Below, one piece after another: positions 62,457 through 64,000 of a stretch of DNA of 64,000 nucleotides; the first letter of the stretch is position 1; each line of letters starts with the position of its first letter. The position numbers and the translations under genes are program-made. Source of the DNA: an uncultured Sutterella sp. (GTDB lineage: Bacteria; Pseudomonadota; Gammaproteobacteria; Burkholderiales; Burkholderiaceae_F). The stretch lies in the NCBI GenBank assembly GCA_902463725.1, contig CABQGK010000003.1, forward strand, positions 124,001 through 188,000, read 5' to 3'. The notes under the pieces are model-generated. The model had not been told where the DNA came from. It worked only from the letters and a program-made list of their open reading frames with translations, and did no database searches.

Positions 62457-63860
62457 ATGTCCAAGACCATCATCAAATGGCTTGTGCCGCTCGCCGTGCT
62501 GGGCGTCATCTGGATCTCGCCTGTCCCAGATGGCCTCAGCGCGCAAGCTTGGCATATTTTTGCTATTTTCGTCGCTACCATTATTGGCATTTTGGCCAAT
62601 CCCATTGCTTCGGGTGCGCTCATGTGGATTGCGCTCGCCGCGGCCGTTCTCACCCACACGCTCGCGCTCAAAGATGCCATGGCTGGCTTTGCCTCGGGCA
62701 CAGTGTGGATGATTTTCTGTGCCTATGTGCTTTCGCTTGGGTTCGTGCAATCGGGACTTGGGCGGCGCATCGCCTTCAAGATGCTCTCACTCTTTGGTGG
62801 AAGCTCACTCGGTATCGCTTACTCACTCTCGCTGGCAGACCTCATCATGGCGCCCGCCATGCCGAGTGTGACAGCACGCTCGGGCGGTATCATTCTGCCA
62901 GTAGCCAAATCCATCAATGTGGTGATGGGTAGCGAACCTGGCGAGTCGGGGCGCAAAATTGGCGACTACCTCATCATGACTTGCTTTCAGATCACACCAA
63001 TCACGGGGGCACTCTTTCTGACAGGCATGGCAGCAAATCCGCTCTGCGCGAAACTTGCGCACGACGCGCTCGGTATCGAACTCACCTGGGGCAGCTGGCT
63101 GCTCGCAGCGCTCGTTCCTGCTGGGCTCTGTTTTGCGATCCTGCCGCTGCTGACGCGTTTTCTCATTAAGCCCACACTCAACAAAACGCCCGAAGCAAAA
63201 ATCATGGGCCGCGAAGAACTAGCCAAGATGGGCGCCATGAGTCGTCAGGAAAAACTCGTGGCCGCAGGATTCCTCCTTGCGCTCATCGGTTGGGGCACAA
63301 GCCTCATCACGGGCTTAGATGCCACGGCGGTTGGCCTAGCACTCATCGCGTTTCTTTTTGCAACGGGCGCCGTACAGTGGAAGGATGTGCTCGCCGACAA
63401 AGCCGCATGGGATACGGTGGTTTGGTTCGGTGCCATCATTTCGCTCGCGGGTGGCCTTACAAAGCTGGGTTTTGTGAAGTGGATGAGCGCTCTTTTTGCT
63501 GGAATGCTGGCGCATTTTGACGCGATGACCGCCTTCATACTGCTTGGCTTTGCCTATATCTACTTGCACTACGTTTTTGCAACGGCCTCAGGTCACGTAG
63601 CCGCAATGTATGTGCCGTTTGCCACGGTAGCCATTGGTGCTGGCGCACCCGCATTCATGGTAGCCATCTGTTTTGCCATCTTCAGCAACTTCATGTGGGG
63701 CGTGACGGAATACGCTGGCGGCCCAGGTCCCATCTACTTTGGACAAGGCTATTTCGAGCGCCCGCGCTTTTATAAGCTCAATTTCCTCATCGTCTCATTC
63801 AACGTCATTGTCGTGTTTGCCTCTGGTATGGTTTGGTGGAAAGCCATCGGCCTGTACTAA
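62457..63860 (+). CDS. DASS-family anion transporter (2-oxoglutarate/malate or citrate/succinate type)
   Basis: A 467-residue inner-membrane protein with 11-13 helices. The start at 62457 (MSKTIIKWLVPLAVLGVIWI) matches family N-termini; an in-frame start 22 codons upstream overlaps the lyase gene and is unlikely. MAPAMPSVTARSGGIILPVAK and YLHYVFATASGHVAAMYVPF are the two SNT-like substrate motifs, and SNFMWGVTEYAGGPGPIYFG is typical of plastid/bacterial oxoglutarate-malate translocators. It lies 46 bases after the lyase stop. Confidence 0.92.
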   Translation: MSKTIIKWLVPLAVLGVIWISPVPDGLSAQAWHIFAIFVATIIGILANPIASGALMWIALAAAVLTHTLALKDAMAGFASGTVWMIFCAYVLSLGFVQSGLGRRIAFKMLSLFGGSSLGIAYSLSLADLIMAPAMPSVTARSGGIILPVAKSINVVMGSEPGESGRKIGDYLIMTCFQITPITGALFLTGMAANPLCAKLAHDALGIELTWGSWLLAALVPAGLCFAILPLLTRFLIKPTLNKTPEAKIMGREELAKMGAMSRQEKLVAAGFLLALIGWGTSLITGLDATAVGLALIAFLFATGAVQWKDVLADKAAWDTVVWFGAIISLAGGLTKLGFVKWMSALFAGMLAHFDAMTAFILLGFAYIYLHYVFATASGHVAAMYVPFATVAIGAGAPAFMVAICFAIFSNFMWGVTEYAGGPGPIYFGQGYFERPRFYKLNFLIVSFNVIVVFASGMVWWKAIGLY

Positions 63861-63987
63861 AACGTCGAGATTGACTCTCGGATGCGCGCCCCTCTCCCAA
63901 CACGGAGCGCGCACCTGCCTCCAAAGCAAAACTGCCCATCAAGTCCAGTAAACTTAGACTGATAGCCGCTACTTTGGAACCATTCCC

Positions 63988-64000
63988 ATGAAAAGGCCTG
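63988..64000 (+). CDS. Possible start of the next gene, cut by the window edge
   Basis: An ATG followed by AAA AGG CCT at the very end of the window. Only four codons are visible, so neither a product nor the reality of the gene can be judged. Confidence 0.15.

Overview
The window looks like chromosome of an anaerobic or microaerobic, gut-type betaproteobacterium. I infer a Sutterellaceae relative in the Burkholderiales from three things: the moderately high GC, a tetrathionate-reductase-like molybdoenzyme, and an E. coli Hyd-1-type uptake hydrogenase with the betaproteobacterial Hup/Hox accessory set. No rRNA, tRNA, CRISPR array, phage or complete insertion sequence was seen.

Layout. 1-0.67 kb: N-terminus of an exported, autotransporter-like repeat protein running off the left edge. 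1.15-14.6 kb: a cellulose locus (bcsR-like, bcsQ, bcsA, bcsB, bcsZ, a large composite GGDEF/EAL protein, bcsG) with no bcsC, bcsE or bcsF. 14.7-17 kb: an AraC-type regulator and a family II pyrophosphatase. 17.6-21.4 kb: ttrB-ttrA-like genes without ttrC. 21.5-31.4 kb: bcp, then the hydrogenase maturation cluster hybE-hupK-hypA-(membrane protein)-hypB-hypF-hypC-hypD-hypE. 32-47.9 kb: housekeeping and transport genes (HU, threonine aldolase-like enzyme, pdxY, queF, a MoeB/ThiF-like E1, an MFS exporter, an aldo/keto reductase/TIGR04076/NhaC operon, an amino-acid ABC transporter with a DNA alkylation repair gene, a DMT transporter, a C69 dipeptidase). 47.9-51.2 kb: an AT-rich gap, a hipB-hipA-like pair whose HipA appears to lack kinase residues, and a second XRE regulator. 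51.4-53.2 kb: flavodoxin-like protein, dnaQ, GNAT acetyltransferase. 53.4-60.4 kb, all on the minus strand: hyaA-hyaB-hyaC, a terminator-like hairpin, then hyaD-hupF-hyaE-hupH-rubredoxin. 61-63.9 kb: a fumarase/aspartase-superfamily lyase with a DASS transporter.

How the parts fit. The two hydrogenase clusters, about 22 kb apart, together give a complete maturation route for one membrane-bound [NiFe] hydrogenase. HypA/HypB supply nickel. HypC/D/E/F build the Fe(CN)2CO centre. HupK, HupF, HybE, HyaE, HupH and the rubredoxin are subunit-specific or oxygen-protective helpers. HyaD cleaves the large subunit. The small subunit carries all six cysteines of the oxygen-tolerant proximal 4Fe-3S cluster. 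Electrons would enter the quinone pool through HyaC. The TtrAB-like reductase is a plausible acceptor, but its usual quinol-oxidising anchor is not here. In the cellulose locus, BcsA/BcsB make the polymer, BcsZ trims it and BcsG would add phosphoethanolamine. BcsA has a PilZ domain and the locus encodes its own c-di-GMP enzyme, so second-messenger control is built in.

The features least explained by known templates are the composite c-di-GMP protein, the HipA-like protein with degenerate kinase motifs and its repeated upstream sites, the membrane protein inside the hyp cluster, and the export route for the cellulose.
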